64,000 bases of DNA from Loktanella sp. M215 (GTDB lineage Bacteria > Pseudomonadota > Alphaproteobacteria > Rhodobacterales > Rhodobacteraceae). Under the pieces are notes generated by a model, which was given only the letters and a program-made list of their open reading frames with translations, searched no databases and had not been told where the DNA came from. The stretch is from contig NZ_WMEA01000001.1 in NCBI RefSeq assembly GCF_021735925.1, positions 2,882,001 through 2,946,000 of the forward strand, read 5' to 3'. Positions 43,745 to 52,352 of the stretch are shown here, piece after piece; the first letter of the stretch is position 1; every line of letters begins with the position of its first letter. The position numbers and the translations under genes were made by a program.

Positions 43745-45213
43745 CCACCGCCTATCACGATCTGCTCGATTTCACGCGCGAGACCGAGGCGCTGGCCCAG
43801 GTTGCGGGTCGCTTGGGTTGGGATCAGGAAACCATGATGCCGGACGGTGCGGTGGAACAGCGGGCCGAGGAGCAGGGCGCCATGGCCGTTGTGCTGCACG
43901 CCCGGCGCATCGACCCGCGGATCGGCGGCTGGCTGGAACAGGCGGTGGCCGAAGGTGACGTGGCTGCGGCACAGCTGCGCCAGATCCGGCGCAGTTTCGA
44001 CCGCGCGTCTAGGGTGCCTGCGCAATTGGCCGGTGCCATCGCGCGCGAGACGAGCCGCGCGCATCGGACATGGGCGCAGGCCCGCGCCGACGAGGATGTC
44101 GCGGCCTTTCTGCCGGCCCTTGCGCGGGTTCTGGCGCTGAAGCGCGAGGAGGCGCAGGCGATCGCCGGTGACGCCGATCCTTACGACGCGATGCTTGATG
44201 ATTATGAACCCGGTGCCACGGCGGGGCAGGTGAGCGCGATGTTCGGCGCGATGCGGCCCCGGCTGGTGGCGCTGCGGGATGCCGTCCGGGCGCAGCCGTC
44301 AGCCCCCGTGCTGCGCGGCGATTTTCCCGAGGCCGCGCAGATGGCGCTGTCGCGGGACCTGGCGCTGGCCTTCGGTTACGATCTGGGAATGGGGCGCATC
44401 GACAAGGCAGTGCATCCGTTCTCTTCGGGCTCCGGCCTCGACGTGCGGATCACGACGCGGACCAATCCGGTCGATCCGTTCAACTGCTTTTATTCCACGA
44501 TCCACGAGGTCGGGCATGCCTGCTACGAGCAGAACATCGACCGCGCCTATCTGCTGACACCGCTGGGTGGCGGCGTATCGATGGGAGTGCACGAGAGCCA
44601 GAGCCGGATCTATGAAAACCAACTGGGCCGCAGCCGCGCCTTTACGGGATGGCTATTCGGGCGGATGAAAGACACCTTCGGTGATATCGGGATCGCGTCG
44701 GAGGATGACTTCTTTGCCTGCGTGAACAGTGTCGCCGATGGCTATATCCGGACGGAAGCGGACGAGGTGCAGTACAACCTGCACGTCCTGCTGCGGTTCG
44801 ATCTGGAACGCGCACTGGTCAGCGGCGATCTGGCCGTGGGCGATCTGGAGGCGGCCTGGAACGACCGCTTTGCAACCGATTTCGGATTTGCCGTCGACAG
44901 GCCCTCCAACGGTGTCTTGCAGGATGTGCATTGGTCGGAGGGGCTATTCGGCTACTTCCCGACGTACTCTCTGGGGAACGTTTATGCAGGGTGTCTGCAC
45001 GCCGCCCTGCGCGACGCCGTGCCGGACCTTGATGCGGATCTGGCGCGGGGCGACACGTCGCGGGCCACGGGCTGGTTGCGCGAAAACGTGCAGCGCCATG
45101 GCGGACTCTATCAGCCGCGCGAGGTCATCACCCGTGCAGCCGGGGCCGCGCCCAGTGAGGCGCCCTTGCTGGACTATCTGGAGACGAAGTTCCGCGCGAT
45201 CTATGGTGTGTGA
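43741..45213 (+). CDS. M32-family carboxypeptidase
   Basis: A 490-residue zinc metallocarboxypeptidase of the M32 (Taq) family. The HEXXH motif is TIHEVGHACYEQN (His at about residues 255 and 259), and the third zinc ligand region is GVHESQSRIYENQLGRS (about 281-297). Length is as expected for the family. The ATG at 43741 overlaps the ctaA stop, so the two are coupled; the upstream open frame is ctaA in another frame. Confidence 0.93.
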   Translation: MTTAYHDLLDFTRETEALAQVAGRLGWDQETMMPDGAVEQRAEEQGAMAVVLHARRIDPRIGGWLEQAVAEGDVAAAQLRQIRRSFDRASRVPAQLAGAIARETSRAHRTWAQARADEDVAAFLPALARVLALKREEAQAIAGDADPYDAMLDDYEPGATAGQVSAMFGAMRPRLVALRDAVRAQPSAPVLRGDFPEAAQMALSRDLALAFGYDLGMGRIDKAVHPFSSGSGLDVRITTRTNPVDPFNCFYSTIHEVGHACYEQNIDRAYLLTPLGGGVSMGVHESQSRIYENQLGRSRAFTGWLFGRMKDTFGDIGIASEDDFFACVNSVADGYIRTEADEVQYNLHVLLRFDLERALVSGDLAVGDLEAAWNDRFATDFGFAVDRPSNGVLQDVHWSEGLFGYFPTYSLGNVYAGCLHAALRDAVPDLDADLARGDTSRATGWLRENVQRHGGLYQPREVITRAAGAAPSEAPLLDYLETKFRAIYGV

Positions 45214-45221
45214 AGCCGCAT

Positions 45222-45306
45222 TCGATTTTTCTGTGAAAAATCGACGGGGGGCCAGCCCCCCGTCCGTGCCGGACTCCCCCAGGGATATTTCCAAAACAGA
45301 GAGGGG
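45222..45306. repeat. Dispersed 3'-flank hairpin element, copy D (terminator-like)
   Basis: It lies between the convergent M32 and enoyl-CoA hydratase genes. One perfect hairpin is TCGATTTTT/AAAAATCGA (45222-45230 and 45236-45244), another is CGGGGGG/CCCCCCG (45245-45251 and 45256-45262), followed by CAGGGATATTTCCAAAACAG. The G/C hairpin and ATATTT-plus-purine tail resemble copies A-C. The T-rich arm also gives a terminator-like structure. Confidence 0.65.
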
Positions 45307-45307
45307 C

Positions 45308-46093
45308 TCAGGCCGGCCAGTCGGGCTTGCGCTTGGTCAGGAAGGCGTCGATGCCTTCGGCGGTCGCGTCCAGGGCCATGTTTTCCACCATGACCTCGCC
45401 GGTGTAGGCATAGGCCTCGGTCGTGGTCATCTGGCTTTGGGCATAAAAAGCGCGTTTGCCGATCCGGACGGCGGCAGAGAGTTTAGCCGCGATCTGATCG
45501 GCCAGTGCGCGGGTGTCGCGGTCGAGGTGGTCGGTGTGCACGACCCGGTTCACAAGGCCTTGGAACTGCGCCTCTTCTGCCGTCAGGAAACGGCCCGTTG
45601 TCAGCATCTCGAACGCCATCTTGGTGCCGATGTTGCGGGTCAACGCGACCATCGGGGTCGAGCAGAACAGGCCGATGTTGACGCCGTTGACGCCGAACCG
45701 CGCCTCGTCACCCGCGACGGCGAGGTCGCAGGTCGCGACCAACTGGCAGCCGGCGGCGGTGGCGAGGCCCTGCACCTGTGCGATGACCGGCTGCGGCAGG
45801 GACTGGATGCGCGCCATGACGGCCGCACAACGGTCGAAGAGGGTCTTGAGGCCGGCGGCACCGCGGTCGGGCTGGGCGCGCAGGTCGCGCAATTCGTTCA
45901 GGTCGTGGCCGGCGCAAAAGGCACGGCCGGCGCCGCGCAGGATCACGACGCGGACTGTCGTGTCTTCGGCAATCGTGTCGAGGGCGCCGTGCAGGGCTGA
46001 CAACATCTGCGTCGACAGGGCGTTCAGCCGGTCCGGCGCGTTCAGCGTCAGGGTCGCCACATGGGCGGAATCGGCGCGGGTCAGGATTGTCAT
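45308..46093 (-). CDS. Enoyl-CoA hydratase/isomerase family protein
   Basis: A 261-residue crotonase-fold protein. Active-site oxyanion-hole segments are FCAGHDLNELRDLR (about residues 64-77) and VQGLATAAGCQLVATCDLAV (about 109-128); the C-terminal helix is QFQGLVNRVVHTDHL and the tail MALDATAEGIDAFLTKRKPDW is typical. The ATG at 46093 (MTILTRADSA) gives the normal length; the open frame continues upstream as an antisense shadow. Specific substrate is not predictable. It is convergent with the M32 gene and divergent from a thioesterase gene. Confidence 0.9.
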   Translation of the reverse strand: MTILTRADSAHVATLTLNAPDRLNALSTQMLSALHGALDTIAEDTTVRVVILRGAGRAFCAGHDLNELRDLRAQPDRGAAGLKTLFDRCAAVMARIQSLPQPVIAQVQGLATAAGCQLVATCDLAVAGDEARFGVNGVNIGLFCSTPMVALTRNIGTKMAFEMLTTGRFLTAEEAQFQGLVNRVVHTDHLDRDTRALADQIAAKLSAAVRIGKRAFYAQSQMTTTEAYAYTGEVMVENMALDATAEGIDAFLTKRKPDWPA

Positions 46094-46144
46094 GGGCGGC
46101 CTTCTCTGTTGTCTTAGGGCAAGGTTAGGGCAGGGAGGCCGCTT

Positions 46145-46564
46145 TTGGAACCGAAGATGGACGAGGGCGCGCTGATGGCGTTTTTGGCGCGCGAATTCCC
46201 GCAGGTCTGCGACGATTTCGCGATCGACCGGCTGGATGCGCAGGGCCTGCGGGTGCGTCTGCGGGTGGCCGACCGGCACCTGCGGCCCGGCGGCACCGTG
46301 TCGGGGCCGTCGATGTTCGCGCTGGCGGATGTGTCGTTGTATCTCGCGATCCTGGCGCGGCTGGGGCCGGTGGCACTGGCGGTCACGACGAACTGCAGCA
46401 TCGATTTCATGCGCAAGCCGGCCAGCGGCGCGGACCTTGTGTGCGATTGCCGCCTGCTGAAGCTGGGGCGGCAACTCGCCGTGGGCGATGCGCTGCTTTA
46501 TTCCGAAGGGCAGGATCAGCCGGTGGCGCGGGCCGGGCTGACCTATGCGATCCCGCCCGCGTAG
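46145..46564 (+). CDS. PaaI-type hotdog thioesterase
   Basis: A 139-residue hotdog-fold protein of the PaaI/YbgC thioesterase superfamily that probably hydrolyses an acyl-CoA. The core is RPGGTVSGPSMFALADVSLY (about residues 47-66), with the nucleophile-type Asp, and VTTNCSIDFMRKPASG follows. The TTG at 46145 has a GGAGG site six bases upstream, so it is preferred over an ATG at 46157. It is divergent from the enoyl-CoA hydratase gene, suggesting linked acyl-CoA metabolism. Confidence 0.8.
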   Translation: MEPKMDEGALMAFLAREFPQVCDDFAIDRLDAQGLRVRLRVADRHLRPGGTVSGPSMFALADVSLYLAILARLGPVALAVTTNCSIDFMRKPASGADLVCDCRLLKLGRQLAVGDALLYSEGQDQPVARAGLTYAIPPA

Positions 46565-46590
46565 AAAAAAGGCCAGCCCGCAGGCTGGCC
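46565..46590 (-). terminator. Rho-independent terminator of the DUF1127 gene
   Basis: On the - strand GGCCAGCC (46590-46583) and GGCTGGCC (46578-46571) form a perfect eight-base stem with a four-base loop, followed by TTTTTT (46570-46565). It ends the DUF1127 transcript and immediately abuts the thioesterase stop. Confidence 0.88.
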
Positions 46591-46610
46591 CAGTCGCTCG
46601 GGTCGAAGGG

Positions 46611-46838
46611 TCAGCGCTGGAAGAAGGCCTTGGCGGCCTCGCGTCCGGCCTGACCGGGGGTTAGGCCGACGTCGCGCAATTCGTGCGGGTCAAGGCGGGA
46701 CAGGGACTTGCGCGTGCGGCGGCGCATGTCCCAGACGGTCACCGCAACGGCGGCAATCACGCAGATCTGCGCCAGCTTGGGCAGGGCCTGCTGGTTGTTC
46801 AGAAGGGTGAGTTGCGCGGTGTGCAGTGCGGCTGCCAT
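46611..46838 (-). CDS. DUF1127 small protein
   Basis: A 75-residue protein with a hydrophobic middle (LAQICVIAAVAVTVWDM) and a C-terminal DUF1127 motif (LSRLDPHELRDVGLTPGQAG, then EAAKAFF), an Arg-rich small domain linked in alphaproteobacteria to RNA interaction, phosphate and stress responses. The ATG at 46838 is preferred to upstream starts inside the divergent promoter. It is transcribed away from the MocR regulator gene, with a shared promoter region and a strong terminator. Confidence 0.85.
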   Translation of the reverse strand: MAAALHTAQLTLLNNQQALPKLAQICVIAAVAVTVWDMRRRTRKSLSRLDPHELRDVGLTPGQAGREAAKAFFQR

Positions 46839-46854
46839 GGGTCCAGTCCTTGGA

Positions 46855-46943
46855 TTGTATTGACACAATATAGCGTGATTGCTATGCTGTATGGATACAA
46901 AGCCAGTACGGGGGCGTCCAGAGAATGATTGTACCTGATACAA
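46855..46943. promoter_or_regulatory. Divergent DUF1127/MocR promoter with three palindromic sites
   Basis: On the + strand a near-consensus promoter reads TTGACA (46860-46865), 17 bases, TATGCT (46883-46888), with a start near 46895. Three similar palindromes lie across it: TTGTATTGACACAA (46855-46868), TGTATGGATACA (46888-46899) and TTGTACCTGATACAA (46929-46943). The first covers the -35, the second the start region and the third the first MocR codons. They are good candidates for MocR regulator binding and autoregulation. Confidence 0.7.
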
Positions 46944-48355
46944 AATGGACGCCCGATCTGTCTGCGGCCACACGGTCGAAGTACGAAGCCCTCGCTTCGG
47001 CCATTCGCGATGGCGTCGCCGACGGGCAATTGCCGCCCGGCGCGCAACTGCCCCCCGTGCGCGATCTGGCCTACCGGATCGGCGTGACGCCCGGGACCGT
47101 GGCGCGCGCCTATCGCCTGTTGGTGGATGACCGGGTGCTGGTTGCCGGTGTCGGGCGCGGCACTTTTGTCGCCAACCGTCCTGCGCATATCCCGGTAGGC
47201 CTCAGCAGCGATCTGGCGCAGATGCCGCAGCTGACCGCCGATCCGGCGCTGGAGGAGCCTGATCTGGGCTACCTCGTCAGTCCGCGGATGCCGGATATGG
47301 GTCAGGCGGCCCTGATGACGCGGGTCATGGGCGATCTGGCGAGCCAGCCGGTGCAGATGCTGATGCGCTATCCCAGCCGCACCACGGACCGTGTGGCGCG
47401 GGCGGCCTTTCATGCGACGCTGGACCCAGAGGCCGTCGGGCCGGTGCAGGTGGACGATATCGTGCTGGCCCATGGCGGCCAGAATGCCGTCGTGATGATC
47501 ATGCAGACGGTGCTGCACGGTCCGACTCCGGCGATCATCGTGGATGAACTCAGCTATAACGGGTTCCGCAGTGCGGCCGAACTGTGCCGCGCCGAGGTGC
47601 ACTCCGTGCCGTGGGACGCCGAGGGGCCGGATCCCGCAATCTTTGCCCAGTTGATCCGGGAACACCGGGTGCAGCTTTATTGTACCGCGGCCGAGGTTTG
47701 TAACCCGACGACCCGCGCCACATCCGCCGCCCGCCGCGCGCAGATCGCGCAGATCGCGCGGCACCACGGCGTTCATGTCATTGACGACGACTGCTACAGC
47801 CGGACCGTGCGGCTTGGCCCCAGCTATCGCGCGCTGCTGCCGGAACTTGGCTGGTACGTGACCTCTCCGTCGAAGTCGCTGACGCCGTCGCTGCGGATCG
47901 GCTTTGCCGTGGCGCCGTCGTCCTGCGCGCCCGCCTTGGTCCGGACGGCGACGGGGCACAGTTTCGGCATCTCTCAGATGATCTGTCATACCTATGCCAC
48001 CATGATGGCGGACCCCGCGTTGCCGGGCATTCTGGCGGCCGTCACCGGGCGGATCGCGCAGGACATCGCTTGCGCGGTCGAGATCTTGCGCGGCTACGAT
48101 CTGACCTGGGCCGATGGCGCGCCCTTTGTCTGGCTAACCTTGCCGTCGCCCTGGCGGGCCGGGGCCTTTGCCGATGCGGCAAAAGCCAGCGGTGTCGTGC
48201 TGAAATCGGCAGAGGCCTTCGTTCAGCGTGACAGCCGCATGGTCCACGCCGTCCGCATCGCCGTGAACGGAGAGATCAGCCATGCGGATTTTCGCAACGC
48301 CATGCTGCGCCTGCGGGGCTTGCTGGACGCGCCACCCGCCAGAATCGCCGTCTGA
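46925..48355 (+). CDS. MocR-type GntR/aminotransferase regulator
   Basis: A 476-residue PLP-dependent regulator. The N-terminal GntR winged helix-turn-helix has SKYEALASAIRDGVADGQLP, LPPVRDLAYRIGVTPGTVAR and the wing GVGRGTFVAN. The C-terminal fold-type I aminotransferase-like domain follows, with YCTAAEVCNPTT, HVIDDDCYSRT (the Asp that binds the PLP ring) and the Lys in TSPSKSLTPSLRIGF. Such proteins sense PLP or amino compounds. It is divergent from the DUF1127 gene, with palindromic sites between them. The ATG at 46925 gives MIVPDTKWTPDL. Confidence 0.92.
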   Translation: MIVPDTKWTPDLSAATRSKYEALASAIRDGVADGQLPPGAQLPPVRDLAYRIGVTPGTVARAYRLLVDDRVLVAGVGRGTFVANRPAHIPVGLSSDLAQMPQLTADPALEEPDLGYLVSPRMPDMGQAALMTRVMGDLASQPVQMLMRYPSRTTDRVARAAFHATLDPEAVGPVQVDDIVLAHGGQNAVVMIMQTVLHGPTPAIIVDELSYNGFRSAAELCRAEVHSVPWDAEGPDPAIFAQLIREHRVQLYCTAAEVCNPTTRATSAARRAQIAQIARHHGVHVIDDDCYSRTVRLGPSYRALLPELGWYVTSPSKSLTPSLRIGFAVAPSSCAPALVRTATGHSFGISQMICHTYATMMADPALPGILAAVTGRIAQDIACAVEILRGYDLTWADGAPFVWLTLPSPWRAGAFADAAKASGVVLKSAEAFVQRDSRMVHAVRIAVNGEISHADFRNAMLRLRGLLDAPPARIAV

Positions 48356-48423
48356 CTATGGGGTATTATTATACCTTAATTGCAGGCCATTGATTTCGCG
48401 TCGTTAATTCGCGATCAGTGCGC

Positions 48424-48451
48424 TTGACCGTAGGTTCAGCGTCGCTATAAC
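48424..48451 (+). promoter_or_regulatory. rplM promoter
   Basis: TTGACC (48424-48429), a 16-base spacer and TATAAC (48446-48451) form a good sigma70 promoter upstream of rplM-rpsI. The leader to the rplM ATG at 48505 would be about 47 bases. The 150-base gap from the MocR gene holds no other gene that I can see. Confidence 0.65.
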
Positions 48452-48504
48452 CCGCTCATCCGAATGACGGGTCAGTGATGGCCCCCGAATAACTCTGGTG
48501 AGAT

Positions 48505-48966
48505 ATGAAAACCTTTACCGCTACCCCGGCGGATATCGACAAGAAGTGGATCATCGTCGACGCTGAAGGCGTCGTCCTTGGTCGTCTTGCGTCGATCATC
48601 GCCATGCGTCTGCGCGGCAAGCACAAGCCGTCCTTCACGCCGCACATGGACATGGGCGACAATGTCATCGTGATCAACGCTGAAAAAGTGCAGATCACCG
48701 GCAACAAGCGCGAAGAAAAGAACTACTGGCACACCGGCCACCCCGGCGGCATCAAGTTCCGCACCACCGGCGAGATCCTGGATGGCAAGCACCCCGAGCG
48801 GGTCGTCATGCAGGCCGTCAAGCGGATGCTGCCCGGCGGCAAGCTGTCCCGTCAGCAGATGACGCACCTGCGCGTCTTTGCGGGCGACCAGCATGGCATG
48901 GAAGCCCAGAAGCCCGAAGTTCTGGACGTCGCGTCCATGAACAAGAAGAACACGAGGACCGCATAA
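48505..48966 (+). CDS. rplM: 50S ribosomal protein L13
   Basis: A 153-residue ribosomal protein with the L13 signature [20 protein letters not shown] (about residues 13-32), [20 protein letters not shown] and [20 protein letters not shown] followed by RMLPGGKL. It assembles early in the 50S subunit. Its TAA stop overlaps the ATG of rpsI (TAATG), the usual rplM-rpsI arrangement. Confidence 0.97.
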   Translation: MKTFTATPADIDKKWIIVDAEGVVLGRLASIIAMRLRGKHKPSFTPHMDMGDNVIVINAEKVQITGNKREEKNYWHTGHPGGIKFRTTGEILDGKHPERVVMQAVKRMLPGGKLSRQQMTHLRVFAGDQHGMEAQKPEVLDVASMNKKNTRTA

Positions 48967-49466
48967 TGGCCGATCAGATCAACTCTCTCGAAGAGCTTGG
49001 CGGCGCTGTGACTGCCGACATCGGCGGCGTGCAGGGCACCGAGACCGAAATGGCCCCGCGCGAGCCCGTCCGTGACAGCCTTGGCCGTGCCTATGCGACC
49101 GGCAAGCGCAAGGACGCGGTCGCCCGCGTCTGGATCAAGCCGGGTTCCGGCAAGGTCACCGTGAACGGCAAGCCGATCGACGATTACTTCAGCCGTCCCG
49201 TGCTGCAGATGATCCTCAAGCAGCCGTTCCAGATTGCCGGCGTCGTCGGTCAGTTCGACGTGATGGCGACGGTCGCCGGCGGCGGCCTGTCCGGTCAGGC
49301 CGGTGCGGTCAAGCACGGTGTTTCCAAGGCGCTGCAGCTTTATGATCCGACCCTGCGCGCGGCCCTGAAGGCTGCTGGCTTCCTGACGCGCGACAGCCGC
49401 GTGGTCGAGCGTAAGAAGTACGGCAAGGCGAAAGCCCGTAAGAGCTTCCAGTTCTCGAAGCGTTAA
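48966..49466 (+). CDS. rpsI: 30S ribosomal protein S9
   Basis: A 166-residue S9, longer than E. coli S9 because of an acidic N-terminal extension of about 35 residues ([20 protein letters not shown]), common in alphaproteobacteria. The core has [20 protein letters not shown] and the basic C-terminal tail that reaches the P site ends [11 protein letters not shown]. It is coupled to rplM and followed by a strong terminator. Confidence 0.97.
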   Translation: MADQINSLEELGGAVTADIGGVQGTETEMAPREPVRDSLGRAYATGKRKDAVARVWIKPGSGKVTVNGKPIDDYFSRPVLQMILKQPFQIAGVVGQFDVMATVAGGGLSGQAGAVKHGVSKALQLYDPTLRAALKAAGFLTRDSRVVERKKYGKAKARKSFQFSKR

Positions 49467-49486
49467 GTTTCAGAGACGGATTTTTG

Positions 49487-49516
49487 AAAAGGGCGGCCTC
49501 GTGGGCCGCCCTTTTT
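49487..49516. terminator. Bidirectional terminator between rpsI and an APC permease
   Basis: GGGCGGCC (49491-49498) pairs with GGCCGCCC (49504-49511); the + strand side is followed by TTTTT (49512-49516), and AAAA (49487-49490) gives a T run on the - strand. It ends rpsI and the convergent permease gene. Confidence 0.92.
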
Positions 49517-49532
49517 CGTGTTGGCCGGCGCC

Positions 49533-50960
49533 TTAGCCAGCGGTCTTTGATTCTTTCGCAGCCTGCGTCAGATCGTCCCGCAACCGGCGGTTCTGTTCCG
49601 CGCTGCCGACGCGGGACCGCGCGATCGCCCAGAAGATCACGCCGGCGATGGTCCAGCCGCCGACGATCAGCCACTCCGCCTTCCAGATCAGGGCGGACGG
49701 CATGCCGGGCAGGTAAAGCACGCCGAGTGCCGCCGAAAGGATGACCGCCGCCCAGCCCACGACGCGGCCGTAGGGCACAAGGTAGGGGCGCGGCATGTCA
49801 GGTTCCTTGCGGCGCAGGATCAGGAACGACACGGCGACAAGGCCGTAGGCGATCACGATGCCAAAGCCGCCGGCGTCCACCAGCCAGACCAGCGCGCTGC
49901 GGCCCAGAAAGGGGGCCAGCGCCGACAATGCGCCGATCAGCAGGATCGCGTTGACCGGCGTGCGGTGTTCCGGGTGCAGTTTGGCCAGAAAGCTGGGCAG
50001 CATGCCGGAATGTGCCATGGCATAGATCGCGCGGCTGCCGCCCACGAAGAAGGCGTTCCAGCTGGTCAGGATGCCGCACAGCCCCGCCAGCACCAGCGCC
50101 GTGCCACCCCATCCGGCGTTGACCACGGCGCTGAGCGCATCTGCCGGGGCCAGTTCGGTATTTTCCAGCGCGGAGCCGTCCAGCATCAGCGACACCGCGA
50201 CGATAATCAGGATATACCAGACCACGGCCAGCAGCACCGACAACAACAGCACCTTGCCGATGGCGTTGGGTGACAAATCAATCTCCTCGGCCGCCTGCGG
50301 GATCACGTCGAAGCCGACCAGCAGGAAGGGGATCATCACCAGAACCGCCATCCAGCCGCCGAAGCCGTCGACAAACAGAGGCTGCGTGTGCGCGACCTCT
50401 CCGGTGAAGACGCTGCCGATGATCAGCAGCAGACCGACGAGGGCGAGGGCGAAGACGAAGATCTTTTGCAGCGCCGCACTGAACGAAATCCCGCGGTAAT
50501 TCACCCAGGTCATGAACACGGCGCCGGCCACACCGGTCAGCGCCCAGGTCAGCTTTACGTCCCAGCCCGCGATGGTCCACAGATGACCCACGGCGTAGTT
50601 CGGCACGATGTAGTCAAGGACGGTCGGCAGGGCCACGGCCTCGAACGCGACGACGGTCACATAGCCCAGGATGATCGCCCAGGTGCAGATGAACGACCCC
50701 GCGACGCCCAGCGCGCGGTAGCTGTAGATGTGCTCGCCCCCCGTCATCGGCATGGCAGCGCAGAGTTCGGCATAGGTGAGCGAGATCAGAAAGACCGCAA
50801 AACCGCCGCCTATAAAGGCCAGCGACGCCCCGACGGTGCCGCCGACCCGCAATTGTTCGCCTGCCAGCACCACCCAGCCCCAGCCGACCATGGCGCCGAA
50901 GGCCAATGCGAGGATATCCCAGCGTCCCAGAATGCGTTTGAATTGAGCATTATCCGACAT
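49533..50960 (-). CDS. APC-family amino acid permease
   Basis: A 475-residue membrane transporter with about 12 spans of the amino acid-polyamine-organocation superfamily. The N-terminal unit is LALAFGAMVGWGWVVLAGEQ (helix 1 with the unwound GxG-type core), followed by LCAAMPMTGGEHIYSYRALG and the later RAIYAMAHSGMLPSFLAKLH loop characteristic of APC permeases. The substrate is probably an amino acid or amine, not fixed by the sequence. It ends next to a bidirectional terminator and stands alone, about 200 bases from the catalase-like gene. Confidence 0.9.
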   Translation of the reverse strand: MSDNAQFKRILGRWDILALAFGAMVGWGWVVLAGEQLRVGGTVGASLAFIGGGFAVFLISLTYAELCAAMPMTGGEHIYSYRALGVAGSFICTWAIILGYVTVVAFEAVALPTVLDYIVPNYAVGHLWTIAGWDVKLTWALTGVAGAVFMTWVNYRGISFSAALQKIFVFALALVGLLLIIGSVFTGEVAHTQPLFVDGFGGWMAVLVMIPFLLVGFDVIPQAAEEIDLSPNAIGKVLLLSVLLAVVWYILIIVAVSLMLDGSALENTELAPADALSAVVNAGWGGTALVLAGLCGILTSWNAFFVGGSRAIYAMAHSGMLPSFLAKLHPEHRTPVNAILLIGALSALAPFLGRSALVWLVDAGGFGIVIAYGLVAVSFLILRRKEPDMPRPYLVPYGRVVGWAAVILSAALGVLYLPGMPSALIWKAEWLIVGGWTIAGVIFWAIARSRVGSAEQNRRLRDDLTQAAKESKTAG

Positions 50961-51121
50961 GTCTTCTCCGATATGACCTTGAACAGAACCGGGGTTGACG
51001 TCCCGGCGGGTGATCTTGATCGGAGTGTGATCAGGCGCAGAGTAAACGCTTGACGGCCTGTTTTTGCCTGAACGTTAAAAGCAGATCAGTGTTTTTTACA
51101 ACCTTATGGCGATTTTAATGG

Positions 51122-51148
51122 AAAAGGGGACGCCATATCAGCGTCCCC
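51122..51148 (-). terminator. Terminator of the catalase-like gene
   Basis: On the - strand GGGGACGC (51148-51141) and GCGTCCCC (51133-51126) form a perfect eight-base stem with a seven-base loop, followed by TTTT (51125-51122). It lies about 10 bases past the stop of the catalase-like gene. The rest of the gap to the permease start has no visible gene. Confidence 0.85.
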
Positions 51149-51157
51149 CGCCCCACA

Positions 51158-52243
51158 TCAGCCCGTCAGGTCGAGGGATTGCGGCTCGTGGTAAGGGCAG
51201 CCGTTCACCCGCGCGCGGTAGTCGGCAGAGGTGCGATAGCTGTCCTTGCGCGCGCGGTTCACGGACCCCAGTGGCTGGTGCGCTGCAAGGCCGGTCCAGG
51301 GCGAAAACCGCATCCCCTCGTCCACCGTATCGGCGCGCGCCTCTGACCAGCCGGTCTGCGGGTCTGCCGTCAGGGTGGCGACGGTGACGAAGGGGCTGGC
51401 CTGCTCGTCCCAGACGACCGTGGCATCCTCGATCGGCATGGTCTTCAGATCGCGGCACAGTTGCACGCGCAGGTGCCAGACCATCGGGCCTTTCTGCGCG
51501 TCCCTTGCCACCTCTTCGCGGATCGCGTCGTGCCGGTCAGAGGCGTCGATGATCTCTCCGGTCAGGTCGCGCAGGGTGTCGGACGATGGTGCCAGCGAGA
51601 ATTTCGCGATGTAGTCGCCAAAGCGGTAGGGGGTCTGCGAATAATAAGTCTCGCCCAGCGGATGCACGTTCGGCGCGCCGCCCATCAGTTCTACCGTGGC
51701 ACTCTCGGTCCCGACGGCGTGCAGCGCCTTGTTGACGCCGCGCAGCACGGCAGAGGCGGCTTTCTTGGCCCATTCCACCCGGTCGGTGGTCTTGGCCAGC
51801 AGCTTCAGGCTGCCAAGGAAGGCCTTTGGATCGGGTGCGGCGAACGCGGGGCCGTTGATCATCACGAAATCCTGGCAGTTGCCTTCGCTGCCGGTCAGTC
51901 GCGGACCCTCCACCTTCAGCACCTTCAGCGCGAGGCCGCGGGGCAGGGAGATCTTGTCGTGCAGGATGTCCCCGGGATTGGTCGAGATTCGCAGCACGGC
52001 GGGGTGCGCGCCGGGGGTGGCGAACAGCCCCTGGGCATAGTCCGTCGGCAGGTCTGGCATGATATTCAGCGTGCCCTGAATGATCCCGTGGCTTTTCGCA
52101 TGGACCGACCGGATCGCATGGCCGCCGTTTTCCGACGTGATATCCATGATGTCGGTCAGCGTGTCCTTCAGACCTGCGATCGTCTCGGTTTCATCCTCCA
52201 TCAGGGTTTCAACCGAAGGGCTATATGTGACAGGGTTTTGCAC
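51158..52243 (-). CDS. Catalase-like heme protein (y4iL-type)
   Basis: A 361-residue member of the catalase superfamily of the short y4iL-like class. It shows HAIRSVHAKSHGIIQGTLNI with the distal-type His (about residues 42-61), RISTNPGDILHDKISLPRG, DFVMINGPAFAAPDPKAFL and PLGETYYSQTPYRFGDYIAK with the proximal Tyr region. True catalase activity is not established in this class; peroxidase or lipid peroxide roles are possible. The start is GTG at 52243, with AAGGA six bases upstream. It has its own terminator and is divergent from the polyamine transporter genes. Confidence 0.85.
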   Translation of the reverse strand: MQNPVTYSPSVETLMEDETETIAGLKDTLTDIMDITSENGGHAIRSVHAKSHGIIQGTLNIMPDLPTDYAQGLFATPGAHPAVLRISTNPGDILHDKISLPRGLALKVLKVEGPRLTGSEGNCQDFVMINGPAFAAPDPKAFLGSLKLLAKTTDRVEWAKKAASAVLRGVNKALHAVGTESATVELMGGAPNVHPLGETYYSQTPYRFGDYIAKFSLAPSSDTLRDLTGEIIDASDRHDAIREEVARDAQKGPMVWHLRVQLCRDLKTMPIEDATVVWDEQASPFVTVATLTADPQTGWSEARADTVDEGMRFSPWTGLAAHQPLGSVNRARKDSYRTSADYRARVNGCPYHEPQSLDLTG

Positions 52244-52352
52244 GGGTGATCCTTGTGAAGCGTTGCTGGATCATCAACGTGACGCACGGGCCCCGGTTCC
52301 GCCGGACGATTCCCCATTGATCTTTTTCTGCAACAGCGAAACGATTGGTCTT

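Noticed and set aside
52247..52273. TGATCC-N15-GGATCA inverted repeat in the catalase/potB divergent region as an operator
   Set aside because: Six-base arms with a long spacer are easily found by chance, and one arm overlaps the catalase-like gene's ribosome-binding site; not strong enough to call.
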